Below are positions 7,950 through 18,851 of a stretch of 64,000 bases of DNA, piece by piece. Position 1 is the first letter of the stretch. Each line of letters opens with the position of its first letter. The DNA comes from Chloracidobacterium sp. CP2_5A (GTDB taxonomy: Bacteria; Acidobacteriota; Blastocatellia; Chloracidobacteriales; Chloracidobacteriaceae), in the NCBI GenBank assembly GCA_002254845.1, contig NKPT01000003.1, positions 62,001 through 126,000 of the forward strand, read 5' to 3'. Made by a program: the position numbers and the translations under genes. A model generated the notes under the pieces. That model was not told where the DNA came from and searched no databases. It worked only from the letters and a program-made list of their open reading frames with translations.

Positions 7950-8429
7950 ATGCGAATCACCGCGCAAGAAGAATATGGGCTCCGCTGCCTCATCCAGCTT
8001 GCCCGCCAGACAGACGGACAGGGGCTCACGCTCAAGCAGATTGGCGAGCGCGAAGGCATCTCGACGGCCAACGCCGGGAAAATCCTTTGGCTGCTGAGCA
8101 ACGCCGGCATTGTGAAGTCAGCGCGCGGCATCAAGGGCGGCTACATGCTGGCGCGCCCGTCCGATCAAATCACGGTGAGCGACATCATCAGCGTCTTTGA
8201 AAACGCCGACCTGGAAGAGCACTGCAAAAGCTTTTCCGGCATTCAGGAAGTTTGCGTCCACAACGCCGACTGCGGCATTCGTCCTGTGCTGCAAATCCTC
8301 AATGAGACCGTCAAGCAGGTGCTGAGCCAAATCACGCTGGCCCAACTCGTCCACCACGAGTGCGAAGTGAGCCAGCGCTTGTTCCAGCTTCAGCGCGCCG
8401 CCCCGACAACGGCGGCGATGTCGGCTTGA
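7950..8429 (+). CDS. Rrf2-family Fe-S regulator of the suf operon
   Basis: The 159-residue protein has the Rrf2 winged helix-turn-helix ([12 protein letters not shown], then [20 protein letters not shown] and [12 protein letters not shown]). It carries three cysteines at 92, 102 and 108 (C-x9-C-x5-C), placed like the [2Fe-2S] ligands of IscR/SufR-type sensors. IscR itself uses x5-x5 spacing, so the cluster geometry may differ. It is the first gene of the cluster, 76 bp before sufB, which supports autoregulated control of Fe-S assembly by cluster status. Another cysteine lies in the N-terminal helix (Cys13). Confidence 0.88.
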   Translation: MRITAQEEYGLRCLIQLARQTDGQGLTLKQIGEREGISTANAGKILWLLSNAGIVKSARGIKGGYMLARPSDQITVSDIISVFENADLEEHCKSFSGIQEVCVHNADCGIRPVLQILNETVKQVLSQITLAQLVHHECEVSQRLFQLQRAAPTTAAMSA

Positions 8430-8505
8430 AGCTGGGCTGTCATTGAGCGAAGCCGGCGATGTTATTCGAACGATTTTTTGTCAAGCACGAGGAAGGAACC
8501 CTACG

Positions 8506-9942
<1,437 letters not shown>

Positions 9943-10001
9943 CGGCATCGCTCGGCGGCAGGCTCGATATTCAGCCAGAGATCAGAACCAAGGAATGCAC
10001 C

Positions 10002-10775
10002 ATGCTTGAAATCAAGAATCTCCACGCGGTCATCGAGGATCGCCCCATCCTGCGCGGCGTGAGCCTCACGGTCAACGCCGGCGAAATTCACGCCATCATG
10101 GGACCGAACGGGTCGGGCAAGAGCACGCTGTCCAAGGTGCTGGCTGGACATCCCGACTACACGGTGACGGAAGGCGAAGTTCTGTATTTCGGCAAAAACC
10201 TGCTCGAGCTCGAACCCGATGAGCGCGCCCGCGAAGGCATCTTTCTCGCTTTTCAATATCCGATTGAGATCCCAGGCGTGAGCAACGCGACGTTCCTGCG
10301 GGCCGCTTACAATCAGCTCCGCAAGCATCGCGGCGAAGAGGAGCTGGACCCGCTCGAATTCGACGACTTGCTTCAGGAAAAGATCAAGATCGTCGAGATG
10401 GACAAGGCGTTCATTGAGCGCTCCGTCAACGAGGGCTTTTCGGGCGGCGAGAAAAAGCGCAACGAGATTTTGCAGATGGCGCTTTTAGAGCCGAAGCTGG
10501 CGGTGCTTGACGAGACCGATTCCGGCTTGGACATTGACGCGCTGCGAATCGTGTCAAACGGCGTCAACCGGCTGCACACCGCGGACAACGCCATTATCCT
10601 CGTCACGCACTACCAGCGGCTGCTGGAATACATCCAGCCGGATTTCGTCCACGTGCTGCTCAACGGGCGCATGGTCAAGTCGGGCGGCAAGGAGCTGGCG
10701 CTTGAGCTTGAGCAGCGCGGCTACGATTGGATTCGGGAGGAAGTCGAGTCCAAAGCGGCCGGAGCGGGGGCATGA
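10002..10775 (+). CDS. sufC: Fe-S assembly ATPase SufC
   Basis: SufC is the ABC-type ATPase of the SufBCD complex. The 257-residue product has Walker [10 protein letters not shown], the signature region [11 protein letters not shown], Walker [13 protein letters not shown] with the SufC-typical D-E-T-D-S-G-L-D run, and the switch-region H-loop [10 protein letters not shown]. The ATG at 10002 is preceded by AAGGA at 9990-9994 and gives the canonical start [17 protein letters not shown]; the open frame further upstream overlaps sufB and is not coding. Its stop overlaps the sufD start as ATGA. Confidence 0.97.
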   Translation: MLEIKNLHAVIEDRPILRGVSLTVNAGEIHAIMGPNGSGKSTLSKVLAGHPDYTVTEGEVLYFGKNLLELEPDERAREGIFLAFQYPIEIPGVSNATFLRAAYNQLRKHRGEEELDPLEFDDLLQEKIKIVEMDKAFIERSVNEGFSGGEKKRNEILQMALLEPKLAVLDETDSGLDIDALRIVSNGVNRLHTADNAIILVTHYQRLLEYIQPDFVHVLLNGRMVKSGGKELALELEQRGYDWIREEVESKAAGAGA

Positions 10776-12094
10776 CGGCGATGAAAGCGGAAGTTGCCAA
10801 GGTTCCAAATCCATTCGCCGACGCTTTCGCGGCGCTCGGGCTTTCAGCGCAGGCGGATTGGCGCGGCGCGGCCTTTGCCGCCTTTGAGCGGAGGGGGATT
10901 CCCACGGTCCAGGAAGAGGCGTGGCGCTACACCAACCTCGCTCCGCTAACGAAGCAGGCTTTTCGCCTGGCGACCGCCGACGGCCTTGACGCCGTCGCGC
11001 TGGAGCGCTCGATTCCCTTCTTTGACGAATCGGCGACGACGCGCCTGGTGTTTATCAATGGCGTCTTTCAGGCGGCGCTCTCGGACGTGAGCGGCGTGCC
11101 GGCCGGCGTCGAGGCGGCGCCGCTAGATGACAGCTTTCAGCCGACGACGTTCGGAGAAACGCCTTTCCGGGCGCTCAACGCCGCCTTTTCGCGCGCTGGC
11201 GTCAGGATTCGCCTGCCGCGCGGCAAAGCCGTCGCGGCGCCGATTGGTCTGTTTTTCGTGACCGCGCCGACGGTTGATTTCACCATGACGCACCCGCGCA
11301 TCATCATCGAGCTTGACGAAGCCGCCATCGCCACCGTCGCTGAAGTTCACACGGTGCTGTGCGACGAGGAAGGGCGGTTCGGCGCGCATCCCTACCTGAC
11401 CAACGCCGTAGCGGATATTCATCTCGGACAGAGCGCGAATCTGACACACATCAAGCTTCAGACCGAAGGCGCGCAGGCTTACCACATCGCCGATTTGCAG
11501 GCGGTTGTCGGTCGGGGCGCGTCCTTCACAAGCCACGCCCACGCCTTGGGCGGGCTGCTTTCGCGGCAGGAGCTTCACGCCCGGCTCACGGACGAAGGAG
11601 GCGAGTGTCGGCTCTACGGCTTGCAGGCCGTCGCCGGGCGCCAACTGGCCGACACCCACGTGGTCGTGGACCACGCCGCGCCGGACTGCGCGAGCGAGAT
11701 TCTGTATAAGGGCGTCTTTGACGGTCAGGCGCGCGGCGTCTTTGATGGGCGCGTCCTGGTGCGCCAGGGGGCGCAGCGCGTCAACTCCGTCACAACCAAC
11801 AAAAACCTGCTACTCTCGACGACGGCGCGCGCTGATACGAAGCCGCAGCTTGAAATCTTCGCCGACGATGTCAAGTGCGGTCATGGCGCAACGGTCGGAC
11901 AACTTAACCAGGATGAAATTTTCTATCTGCGCAGCCGCGGTCTGACGGCCGCCGAGGCGCGGCGGCTGCTGACGTTTGGCTTCGCCCGCGAAGTCAGCGA
12001 AAAACTCCCCATCCCTTCGCTCAAGGTTCGGCTTGAAGGCGCGCTCTCGACTCGGCTCGAGCCGCCTCCGTCGCCTCACGGAGATTCCGTATGA
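10772..12094 (+). CDS. sufD: Fe-S assembly protein SufD
   Basis: SufD is the SufB paralogue that completes the SufBC2D complex and is linked to iron acquisition for the cluster. The 440-residue product shows [11 protein letters not shown] near the N-terminus, the beta-helix core ([12 protein letters not shown], then [20 protein letters not shown]), [19 protein letters not shown], and the C-terminal [27 protein letters not shown]. That block includes the family's conserved C-x-H in KCGHGAT. The ATG at 10772 overlaps the sufC stop (ATGA) and follows GGAGCGGGGG. An in-frame ATG at 10781 is an alternative. Confidence 0.95.
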   Translation: MTAMKAEVAKVPNPFADAFAALGLSAQADWRGAAFAAFERRGIPTVQEEAWRYTNLAPLTKQAFRLATADGLDAVALERSIPFFDESATTRLVFINGVFQAALSDVSGVPAGVEAAPLDDSFQPTTFGETPFRALNAAFSRAGVRIRLPRGKAVAAPIGLFFVTAPTVDFTMTHPRIIIELDEAAIATVAEVHTVLCDEEGRFGAHPYLTNAVADIHLGQSANLTHIKLQTEGAQAYHIADLQAVVGRGASFTSHAHALGGLLSRQELHARLTDEGGECRLYGLQAVAGRQLADTHVVVDHAAPDCASEILYKGVFDGQARGVFDGRVLVRQGAQRVNSVTTNKNLLLSTTARADTKPQLEIFADDVKCGHGATVGQLNQDEIFYLRSRGLTAAEARRLLTFGFAREVSEKLPIPSLKVRLEGALSTRLEPPPSPHGDSV

Positions 12095-13344
12095 CAGCTC
12101 AGGCAGCATTAGCCACCCCTTCAACGCTCGACGCGGCGGCGCTCCGGGCGGACTTCCCGACGCTCCGGCGCGTGATCAATGGTCGTCCGCTGGTCTATCT
12201 CGACAGCGCGGCGACGAGTCAGAAGCCGCAGGTCGTCATTGATCGCATGAACCAGTTCTACGCCGAGGAATACTCGACGGTGCGGCGCAGCATTCATCTG
12301 CTGTCCGCCAAAGCGACCCAGGCCTACGAGGACGCGCGCCGGACGGCCGCGCAGCTCCTCAACGCCCCGGAAACGCGCCAAATCATTTTCACGAAGGGGA
12401 CAACTGAAGCGATTAATCTTGTCGCGCACAGTTATGGGCGGAAGTTTGTCGGCGAAGGCGACGAAATCATCATTTCGGCGACTGAGCACCACGCGAACAT
12501 CGTTCCGTGGCAGATGTTGTGCGAGGAAAAAGGCGCGCATTTGCGCGTCATTCCGGTGGACGACCGGGGCGAGCTGATTCTGGAAGCGTACGAAAAGCTC
12601 CTGACCAACCGGACCAAGCTGGTCGCGGTCGGGCATGTCTCGAACGCGTTGGGGACGATTCATCCCGTCGAGGACATCATCCGGCTGGCGCGCGCTCAGG
12701 GCGTACCGGTGTTGGTGGACGGCGCGCAGGCGGCCCCGCACATGCCGGTGGACGTGCAGGCGCTGGACTGCGATTTCTACGCTTTTTCCGGTCACAAGGC
12801 CTGCGGGCCGACGGGCATTGGCATCCTCTACGGCAAGGCGGAATGGCTCGAACGGATGACCCCCTTTTTGGGCGGCGGCGACATGATTGAGACCGTCACG
12901 TTTGAGAAAACGACCTACGCGCCGATTCCGCACAAGTTTGAGGCCGGGACGCCGGCCATCGCCGAAGCCATCGGCTTGGGGACGGCGCTTGAGTACCTGC
13001 GCAACATTGGGCTGGCGGCCATCGCCGCCTATGAGCGCGAGCTGCTCGACCAGGCGACGGCGCGACTGGAGGCCATTCCCGGCGTCAAGATCGTTGGCGC
13101 GGCGCGGCGGAAGGCCGCGATTATCTCGTTTACCGTTGACGGCATTCATCCCCATGACATCGGCACGCTGCTCGACCAGGAAGGCGTCGCCATTCGCGCC
13201 GGCCACCACTGCGCGCAGCCGGTCATGGCGCGGTACGGCGTGCCGGCGACGGCGCGGGCGTCATTTGCCTTCTACAACCTGCCGTCGGAGATCGAAGCCC
13301 TTGGCGCAGCGGTTGAGAAAGCCATCGCCGTCTTCGCCGTGTAG
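12091..13344 (+). CDS. sufS: Cysteine desulfurase SufS
   Basis: SufS is the type II PLP-dependent cysteine desulfurase that supplies persulfide sulfur for Fe-S assembly. The 417-residue product has the PLP lysine in FSGHKACGPTGIG, the histidine pair in EHHANIVPWQ, DGAQAAPHMPVD, and the active-site cysteine in RAGHHCAQPVM. The start at 12091 overlaps the sufD stop (ATGA), so sufC, sufD and sufS are all coupled. The partner SufU is encoded 15 bp downstream. Confidence 0.97.
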   Translation: MTAQAALATPSTLDAAALRADFPTLRRVINGRPLVYLDSAATSQKPQVVIDRMNQFYAEEYSTVRRSIHLLSAKATQAYEDARRTAAQLLNAPETRQIIFTKGTTEAINLVAHSYGRKFVGEGDEIIISATEHHANIVPWQMLCEEKGAHLRVIPVDDRGELILEAYEKLLTNRTKLVAVGHVSNALGTIHPVEDIIRLARAQGVPVLVDGAQAAPHMPVDVQALDCDFYAFSGHKACGPTGIGILYGKAEWLERMTPFLGGGDMIETVTFEKTTYAPIPHKFEAGTPAIAEAIGLGTALEYLRNIGLAAIAAYERELLDQATARLEAIPGVKIVGAARRKAAIISFTVDGIHPHDIGTLLDQEGVAIRAGHHCAQPVMARYGVPATARASFAFYNLPSEIEALGAAVEKAIAVFAV

Positions 13345-13359
13345 GCGCGGACAACCACT

Positions 13360-13809
13360 ATGAGCAACAAAAGTCTTTACGGCGAGCAAATCATTTACCT
13401 GAGCAAGCACCCGAAGAATTTTCGGCCGATTGAAAACGCCCGCTACATCTGCGAGGGCGCAAATCCGCTCTGCGGCGACCGGGTGACGGTTTACGTCAAC
13501 GTCGGCGACGACGAGACGTTAGAGGACGTCGCGTTCCAGGGCAGCGGGTGCGCCATTTGCATGGCGTCGGCCTCAATGATGACCACCAGCGTGAAGGGCA
13601 AGAAACGCGCTGAGGCGGAACAGCTTTTCGACGAATTTCACCGGCTGGTCAAGGGGGAGCTGGACCCGGCGCGGGAGGAAAACCGCCTCGGCAAGCTGAC
13701 GATGTTCGAGAACGTCAGCCACTACCCGGTGCGCGTCAAGTGCGCCAGCCTGCCGTGGCACGCCCTGCACAACGCTCTCGAAAACAAGGGCGTCGCCTCA
13801 ACCGAGTAA
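13360..13809 (+). CDS. sufU: Sulfur-transfer zinc protein SufU
   Basis: SufU activates SufS by accepting its persulfide on a zinc-bound cysteine. The 149-residue protein carries the three conserved Cys sites in NPLCGD, GSGCAICMAS and RVKCASLPWHAL, plus the loop between the second and third sites that separates SufU from IscU scaffolds. It closes the sufBCDSU operon. Having SufU instead of SufE is usual for Firmicutes and Actinobacteria and also occurs in other phyla. Confidence 0.95.
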   Translation: MSNKSLYGEQIIYLSKHPKNFRPIENARYICEGANPLCGDRVTVYVNVGDDETLEDVAFQGSGCAICMASASMMTTSVKGKKRAEAEQLFDEFHRLVKGELDPAREENRLGKLTMFENVSHYPVRVKCASLPWHALHNALENKGVASTE

Positions 13810-13817
13810 GCGCGCGC

Positions 13818-13845
13818 CTGAAACGCCTGGACTGAAACGCCTGGA
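13818..13845. repeat. 14-bp perfect tandem duplication
   Basis: The unit CTGAAACGCCTGGA is present twice head to tail, starting 9 bp after the sufU stop codon. It has the same period as the duplications at 7051 and 26638. Confidence 0.85.
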
Positions 13846-13860
13846 AAAGCCGTCCTCGGG

Positions 13861-13940
13861 CGCCCCTAGGCGCGGCCCGCCCAGGCGGCGCCCAGGCTCG
13901 GCTTGAAGCGACAGCGCCGCCAAGGCCGCGCCTAGGGGCG
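13861..13940. repeat. Nested inverted repeat between convergent genes
   Basis: The arms 13861-13877 (CGCCCCTAGGCGCGGCC) and 13924-13940 are perfect 17-bp reverse complements. Inside them GGCGGCGC (13884-13891) pairs with GCGCCGCC (13914-13921). The structure fills the space between convergent sufU and the serine hydrolase gene. No T-tract follows, so it is at best an unconventional bidirectional terminator. It could also be a copy of an interspersed palindromic element. Confidence 0.7.
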
Positions 13941-13946
13941 TCGCCT

Positions 13947-15068
13947 TCAAGCCTGGACGCGACGCAGGGCGCGCAGCGAGCCGAATGGGTAAAGACACAT
14001 CGCCTGCCCTGCGTCATCCATGAGCGCGACAATCTCCGACGGCTTGTCCGGCAGCGGCAGGGCGATGGCGAGCTGGGTTTCCGTCGCTTGCACGAGCGGA
14101 ACCCGCGCGCCCTGGCGCTCAAGGTAAAGCGTATCGTCGCCGCTGACGATGCGGAGCTTGCGCGGGCCGTTCGCGTAATCGCCTGCGTAGCGCGCGTGTA
14201 TTTCGCGCGACGCGCGCGCCAGCTTGACGGCCGCCGCGGCCGGCGGCGGGCCGAGCCAGGCGGCTTCGATCTGATCCAGCGTCCGCCGCAGACGGCGCGG
14301 CCAGCCCCTCGTCAGCAAAGCGTAGCCCCAGCCCTCGTCAGGGACAAGACATGCCGCGCAAGCCGCATCGCCTGTGAAGCCCTCATGCTCAACCAAGCGA
14401 ATACCGCCGCGCCGCCGTTGAAAGCAGCCGAGGCCGGCGACCGTCGCCAGACGACTCGGCACGGCGACCGGCGTTTCAAGAAGCGCGGCGAGATGGTCCG
14501 GATGGCGGAGCAGCCCGGTCAGCAGCCGGGCCGCATCCGCCGCCGTCGCGGTCAGCCCGCCGGCCGCCGCCGCCAGGCCGTTGTCCAAGGTCGCCCCGGA
14601 GATACCATAGGGCGCGAAAACCGCTTGCCGGGCTAGCTCGCGCAGCGGCTGCCCCGTCAGATGCTCAAGTTGCGCGCCAACCACGGCGAAGCCAAGGTTA
14701 GCGTAGGAAAACGCCGCGCCCGGCGGCAGCCAGTCCGACGCCAGCGCCGCCGATAAGTCGAGCGCCGCCGGCAGGGCGTCATCCGGCAATCCGGCGGCGT
14801 GGGTCAGCAGGTGTCGCAGCGTCACGGAGCGGGACGGCAAAAGTGGCGCGTCAAGCGTCAGCCGGCCCTCGCGCGCAAGCGCGCTAACGACCAGCGCCGT
14901 AACGAGCTTCGCCACCGAGCCAAGCTTGAAGCGAGTCGCGGCGACGTCCGCCGATCCGATGGTTAGATATCGGGCCGCGCCGTCGGCCGTCGCCAAGCAC
15001 AGAATGGCGCAGGCTTCCGATGAAAGCTCCGCTGGAGCGATTTCAGGCCAATCAACTGGAAGGGCCAT
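13947..15068 (-). CDS. Class C beta-lactamase-type serine hydrolase
   Basis: The 373-residue protein has the penicillin-binding-like fold motifs: SVAK (nucleophile and lysine) in KLGSVAKLVTALV near residue 52, YAN in FSYANLGFAVVGAQLEHLTG near residue 123, and a third-motif equivalent HEGFTGD near residue 230. The family covers beta-lactamases, esterases and D-amino-acid peptidases, so the substrate is open. The N-terminus shows no signal peptide, unusual for a cell-wall enzyme, so a cytoplasmic esterase-like role is possible. A small C-terminal beta domain (about 295-373) follows the catalytic part. It sits 12 bp downstream of the lytic transglycosylase gene. Confidence 0.78.
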   Translation of the reverse strand: MALPVDWPEIAPAELSSEACAILCLATADGAARYLTIGSADVAATRFKLGSVAKLVTALVVSALAREGRLTLDAPLLPSRSVTLRHLLTHAAGLPDDALPAALDLSAALASDWLPPGAAFSYANLGFAVVGAQLEHLTGQPLRELARQAVFAPYGISGATLDNGLAAAAGGLTATAADAARLLTGLLRHPDHLAALLETPVAVPSRLATVAGLGCFQRRRGGIRLVEHEGFTGDAACAACLVPDEGWGYALLTRGWPRRLRRTLDQIEAAWLGPPPAAAAVKLARASREIHARYAGDYANGPRKLRIVSGDDTLYLERQGARVPLVQATETQLAIALPLPDKPSEIVALMDDAGQAMCLYPFGSLRALRRVQA

Positions 15069-15080
15069 GAGCGAGCCAGG

Positions 15081-16400
15081 CTATGGGCGCTTCCGGCGAG
15101 CTAGGCGCGTCCGAACCGCGCCGCCGGCGTTTTGCGGCGTCGCCTGCATGGCCGCGAGCGCGGCTTGCACGCCGCCGCGCAGCCCCGGCGGCACGCGCAA
15201 GCGATAGTTGGCTGGCGCCAGGCAGGTCAGTAGTTCGGGGTTATATCCGCGCAGGACTTCGAGCGACACGCCGGACTGGCCCGCCACGGCGCGCAAGTCA
15301 ACCGCGGCCGTTACCGGCAAAACGTCGTACCGAAGCGGCGCTTCGCGCGGGATATTGTGGAAGCCGTACAGCTCCGGGTGCTTGGCGATGAGGATCATCG
15401 AAAGGATGATCGGCACGTAGTTTTGCGTCTCGCGCGGCAGCAGCCCCTGCCGCTGAAGCGACCAGAAATCGCTGTAGCGGCTGCGCGCCAGCGCCCGCTC
15501 GACATTGCCTTCGCCGCAGTTATACGCCGCCATCGCCAGCAGCCAATCGCCGTTGAAGCGTCGGTTGAGCCATTTGAGATAGCGGGCGGCGGCGCGCGTC
15601 GGCTGCTCGATGCCGCCCCGCTCGTCTATCCAGGCGTTTTGGGTCAGGCCAAAGCGCGCGCCCGTGGAAGGGATAAACTGCCAGATGCCATAGGCCGCCG
15701 CCGGCGACAGCGCCCCCGGGCTCCAGCCGGATTCCGCCTGCGCCAGCCATACCAAATCCTGCGGCACGCCCTCCTCGGCGAAAATGCGGCGCGCGATATC
15801 AAGGTAACGGCCGCTCCGCCGCAAGCCGTTGGCTATGGTGGCGCGCCCGCCGCCGCGCGTGAAATAAGCGAGAAAGCGCCGCACCTCCGGCGTCGCCGCC
15901 ACGGCCGTAAAATCCAGCTCGCCGCGCACCTCGACTCCGGCGATGTCAGCGTCCGAGACGTCGACATCCCGCAGCAAGTCCAGCGGCGACGGCGTGAAGC
16001 GCTGCTCGCCCCAGCCAGCTTCCGTCTGCTGCATTTGCAGATCGTAGTAGCGAATGCGCTCAATCAACTGGCGGTAATAGGCGTTGAGCGCCGGATGCGC
16101 CCGCGCGCCAGTCGGGGATTCAAGCAGCACGTCCAGCGCCAGATTAAAGTATTCCCGCGCGGATTCTGAGCGGTTGGCGTCAAAGGCGCGCGCGCCAAGG
16201 GTAAAGTAGTTTTCAGCGCGCTCCATCAAGGGGCGCGCCCACTCTGGCGGAGGCTCGTCGCCGGGCAGGCTCAGGTTCGGGAAAACCAAGTCGCGCGGCG
16301 GCGCGGGCGGAAGCGAGGCTTCCTGCGCCGCCGCCGCGCCCGTCAGAAGCGCCAGCCCAACGCACCACAAGCGCCCAAGCTGCCAAAGCCTTTTACTCAT
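15081..16400 (-). CDS. MltD-like membrane-bound lytic murein transglycosylase
   Basis: The 439-residue exported protein begins MSKRLWQLGRLWCVGLALLTGA, a clear signal peptide ending at AAAAQE. The SLT (family 1E) domain contains the catalytic glutamate in LAQAESGWSPGALSPAAAYG, then GIWQFIPSTGARFGL and MAAYNCGEGNVERAL. A C-terminal region with VAGQSGVSLEVLRGYNPELL looks like a LysM-type or related wall-binding stretch. It should cleave peptidoglycan glycan strands in the periplasm. I start it at 16400 because that places the signal peptide at the N-terminus; the frame extends to 16454. Confidence 0.9.
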   Translation of the reverse strand: MSKRLWQLGRLWCVGLALLTGAAAAQEASLPPAPPRDLVFPNLSLPGDEPPPEWARPLMERAENYFTLGARAFDANRSESAREYFNLALDVLLESPTGARAHPALNAYYRQLIERIRYYDLQMQQTEAGWGEQRFTPSPLDLLRDVDVSDADIAGVEVRGELDFTAVAATPEVRRFLAYFTRGGGRATIANGLRRSGRYLDIARRIFAEEGVPQDLVWLAQAESGWSPGALSPAAAYGIWQFIPSTGARFGLTQNAWIDERGGIEQPTRAAARYLKWLNRRFNGDWLLAMAAYNCGEGNVERALARSRYSDFWSLQRQGLLPRETQNYVPIILSMILIAKHPELYGFHNIPREAPLRYDVLPVTAAVDLRAVAGQSGVSLEVLRGYNPELLTCLAPANYRLRVPPGLRGGVQAALAAMQATPQNAGGAVRTRLARRKRP

Positions 16401-16427
16401 CGACTCTTTACTCGCCCGCTTCTCGCT

Positions 16428-16455
16428 AAGCGGCAGACACCAAGCGGCAAACATT
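16428..16455. repeat. Decayed 14-bp tandem duplication
   Basis: AAGCGGCAGACACC is followed directly by AAGCGGCAAACATT (11 of 14 identical), just upstream of the lytic transglycosylase start. I read it as an older member of the 14-bp duplication group. Confidence 0.4.
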
Positions 16456-16496
16456 AGACGGCCTGCGCGACCAAGACCATTCAGCGTTCCCCCAAG

Positions 16497-17105
16497 CTAC
16501 ACGGATTCGCCTTGCGCCTGCAAGTCGCTTGCCGCCATCGCGTTGGGCTTGACGACTTCGAGCGTGGCGTGGATGTCGCGCGCGCGAATGACGAAGCTGA
16601 GATACTCTTCCCAAGCTTTACGGAAAATTCGCCAGCGCGGGTGGCGGTTGACAGCGTTGACGAGCCACGCCCAGCCCAGCCGCCGCCACAAGCGCAGAAA
16701 CGTGATTTCAACCGCGAGCAAGCGAAACCCGCCGCCGGCATAGTAGGATCCCGGATGCCCGCCGGCGAAATACTCAAAGCTGTAGGCGCTGAAGTGCCAC
16801 CGGTGCGTCGGGTCGCTCCAGGAGCCAAGCGAGGAGTAGTGCGGCGTCGCGATGTAGAGCCGCGCGCCCGGCGCGGCGATGCGGTGGAGCTCAGCCAGAA
16901 AATCCGGCACAGAGGCGACATGCTCGATGACGTGCCGGGCATAAATTTCATCAAACGCGCTATCGGGAAACGGATAGGGGAATAGGTCGAGGTCATGAAC
17001 GACATCTACGCCGGGCAACGCGACGCGATCCAGTCCAACCGCGCCCGGCTGCTTGCGCCGGCCGCATCCGACATCGAGCCTACGGAGCGCCCGCTCGTCC
17101 GCCAT
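16497..17105 (-). CDS. Class I SAM-dependent methyltransferase
   Basis: The 202-residue protein has motif I LDVGCGRRKQPGAVGLD (about residues 9-25), the acidic post-I segment VVHDLDLFPYPFPDSAFDEI and the ARHVIEHV segment typical of methyltransferase-11/UbiE-like enzymes. The early DVGCG motif and the predicted substrate-binding C-terminus (FEYFAGGHPGSYYAGGGF) resemble methyltransferases of surface-polysaccharide clusters, but the substrate is unknown. The ATG at 17105 lies 2 bp after the stop of the helicase gene, implying co-translation. The longer frame to 17309 is inside that gene. Confidence 0.82.
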   Translation of the reverse strand: MADERALRRLDVGCGRRKQPGAVGLDRVALPGVDVVHDLDLFPYPFPDSAFDEIYARHVIEHVASVPDFLAELHRIAAPGARLYIATPHYSSLGSWSDPTHRWHFSAYSFEYFAGGHPGSYYAGGGFRLLAVEITFLRLWRRLGWAWLVNAVNRHPRWRIFRKAWEEYLSFVIRARDIHATLEVVKPNAMAASDLQAQGESV

Positions 17106-17107
17106 GG

Positions 17108-18751
17108 TCAGTCTTCGACTGGCGGACGGCGAATGGCGTAGATAGCCGCCCGCGCCTGTTCGGCGAGCTTCGGATGCGACGCCGCCAGTCCGGCCAACTG
17201 GCCGAGCATGTCCGAGGTCCGCAACAACAAGCGCGCGACATCGCCCTCCACGGCTTCCGTCATCGCCAGCAGGCTTTCCCACGCGCACTGGCCATCGGCC
17301 CAGGCCCACAGTAGACGCCCAGCGTCATAATCAATCGTCATGGCGCAGTAGTTCTCATAGCGCGCCTGAACATCGGCAATCGCATAGGCGATGCCGCGCA
17401 CCCGCTTGAGCGGGCGAAGATACTCGGCGCGCGTCTCATCATAGAGCGGAAACTCTCGGTCCTCAGCTGCGATCGCCCCGCATAGCGCAGCCAGGTGACG
17501 CGGGCTCTCGACATCAAAAATGCCGGCGCGAATCAGCTCGCCGACGAAAACGGCATTGTCCACGCGCAACTGCGCAGCCCACTTCCCGTCGGCGGTGGGG
17601 CGCCACTCGTGGTCGAGATAGTCATACCGCTGGAGAACGGCGACGCACTTCTTGAAGCGATCCCACAGGCCGTTCTCGATTTCGGAAAACCGCTGGGCAA
17701 GCTGGTCGTAAAGCTGACTCGTCTCAAGCATTTCCGCGGCGCGCGGCGCGCAGTTCGTCACCTGCGGGCAGGTAAAGCAGGCAAAGCTGCCGGCTTCGGC
17801 TTCAAGCCGCTGCGCCGTCGCCACGGCGGCGGCGTAATCAGCCCGCGTATCGGGGTCATCCAGATCGAGCTGACGCTTGGCGTTTTGCCAGCGGCGCAGT
17901 TGCTTGCGCGCGGCGGATAGCTCCCGCCATACCGGGCGGTATGCCGCAAACGTCCTTGCCCGGTCGCCGGCCGGGCAAACCTTGGCGTCGGCGTCGAGAA
18001 TGGCTTTGATTTCGTTGAGTCGCGGGCGCAGGCGGTCAGCGAGCTTGCGATTCTGAAAGTGCCGAAAGCTGCGCTCGATGAGACTGCGCGCGGCCTCGGG
18101 CGACATTTGCTGAAGCAGATTGAGCGCCATGGTGTAGTTGGCGTCAAACGCGCTCTCGACCGGCTCCGGCGGGCTGAGCAGCTTTTCCGCGATGACGCGC
18201 ATGTCCTGAAACGGCCCCGGCACGAAGATGGCGAAGCCAACTCGGTCACGCCCCCGCCGACCAGCGCGCCCGGTCATCTGGGCCAGCTCAAAGGCCTTGA
18301 TGTCGCGGTGACCATCATCCGACCGCTGGCTGGAAGCGGTGATGACGACTGATCGAGCGGGCATGTCAATGCCGGCCGCGAGCGTCGAGGTTGCAAACAC
18401 GGCGCGCAGCGCCCCAGCCGCCATGGCGCGCTCAACAACGTGTTTCCAAGCGGGCAACTGCCCGGCATGGTGCGCCGCGACGCCCTTGCGCAACAACAGA
18501 GGAAACTGCCGGTGCTGCTCGACATAGGGGGCTTCGTCGGGATACTCCGCCACGATCTGAGCGATGCGCCGCTGGTGGTCGTCGGGCAAGTCCGGCAGGC
18601 GCATCCGGCGGAAGCTGTCCACCGCCTCGTCGCAGCCGCGCCGACTTGGAAGAAAAATAATCGCGGGCGTGAGGTCATACTGGAGCAAGGTGTCCAGCAC
18701 GTCGGGAAAGGAAGCTGGTTCAAACGGAAGCCGCACGTCGTAACCCCGCAA
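17108..18751 (-). CDS. Ski2/HelY-type RNA helicase lacking RecA domain 1
   Basis: The 547-residue product has helicase domain 2 only: motif IV region PAIIFLPSRRGCDEAV (about 29-44), GVAAHHAGQLPAWK, motif V ATSTLAAGIDMPA (120-132) and motif VI QMTGRAGRRGRDRVG (158-172). A long helical and C-terminal region follows, like HelY/ISE2/Mtr4 relatives, with a Cys cluster CFTCPQVTNC. The ATP-binding domain with Walker A and the DExH box is absent. The frame is open only to about 18808 upstream, so no room exists for it. The start is uncertain: TTG at 18751 is the only candidate and has no strong ribosome site. It may be a truncated remnant or half of a split helicase; its reading frame is otherwise intact. 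Confidence 0.8.
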   Translation of the reverse strand: MRGYDVRLPFEPASFPDVLDTLLQYDLTPAIIFLPSRRGCDEAVDSFRRMRLPDLPDDHQRRIAQIVAEYPDEAPYVEQHRQFPLLLRKGVAAHHAGQLPAWKHVVERAMAAGALRAVFATSTLAAGIDMPARSVVITASSQRSDDGHRDIKAFELAQMTGRAGRRGRDRVGFAIFVPGPFQDMRVIAEKLLSPPEPVESAFDANYTMALNLLQQMSPEAARSLIERSFRHFQNRKLADRLRPRLNEIKAILDADAKVCPAGDRARTFAAYRPVWRELSAARKQLRRWQNAKRQLDLDDPDTRADYAAAVATAQRLEAEAGSFACFTCPQVTNCAPRAAEMLETSQLYDQLAQRFSEIENGLWDRFKKCVAVLQRYDYLDHEWRPTADGKWAAQLRVDNAVFVGELIRAGIFDVESPRHLAALCGAIAAEDREFPLYDETRAEYLRPLKRVRGIAYAIADVQARYENYCAMTIDYDAGRLLWAWADGQCAWESLLAMTEAVEGDVARLLLRTSDMLGQLAGLAASHPKLAEQARAAIYAIRRPPVED

Positions 18752-18851
18752 GAAGCGCCAGCCCGCCGCCAGCGTGCTGCCGCGTACAGTGTATTTTGGG
18801 CCTTCCAGTCAAGAGTGGGCGAAGCTTATCCCAATTCGGGAAGGAACGGCG

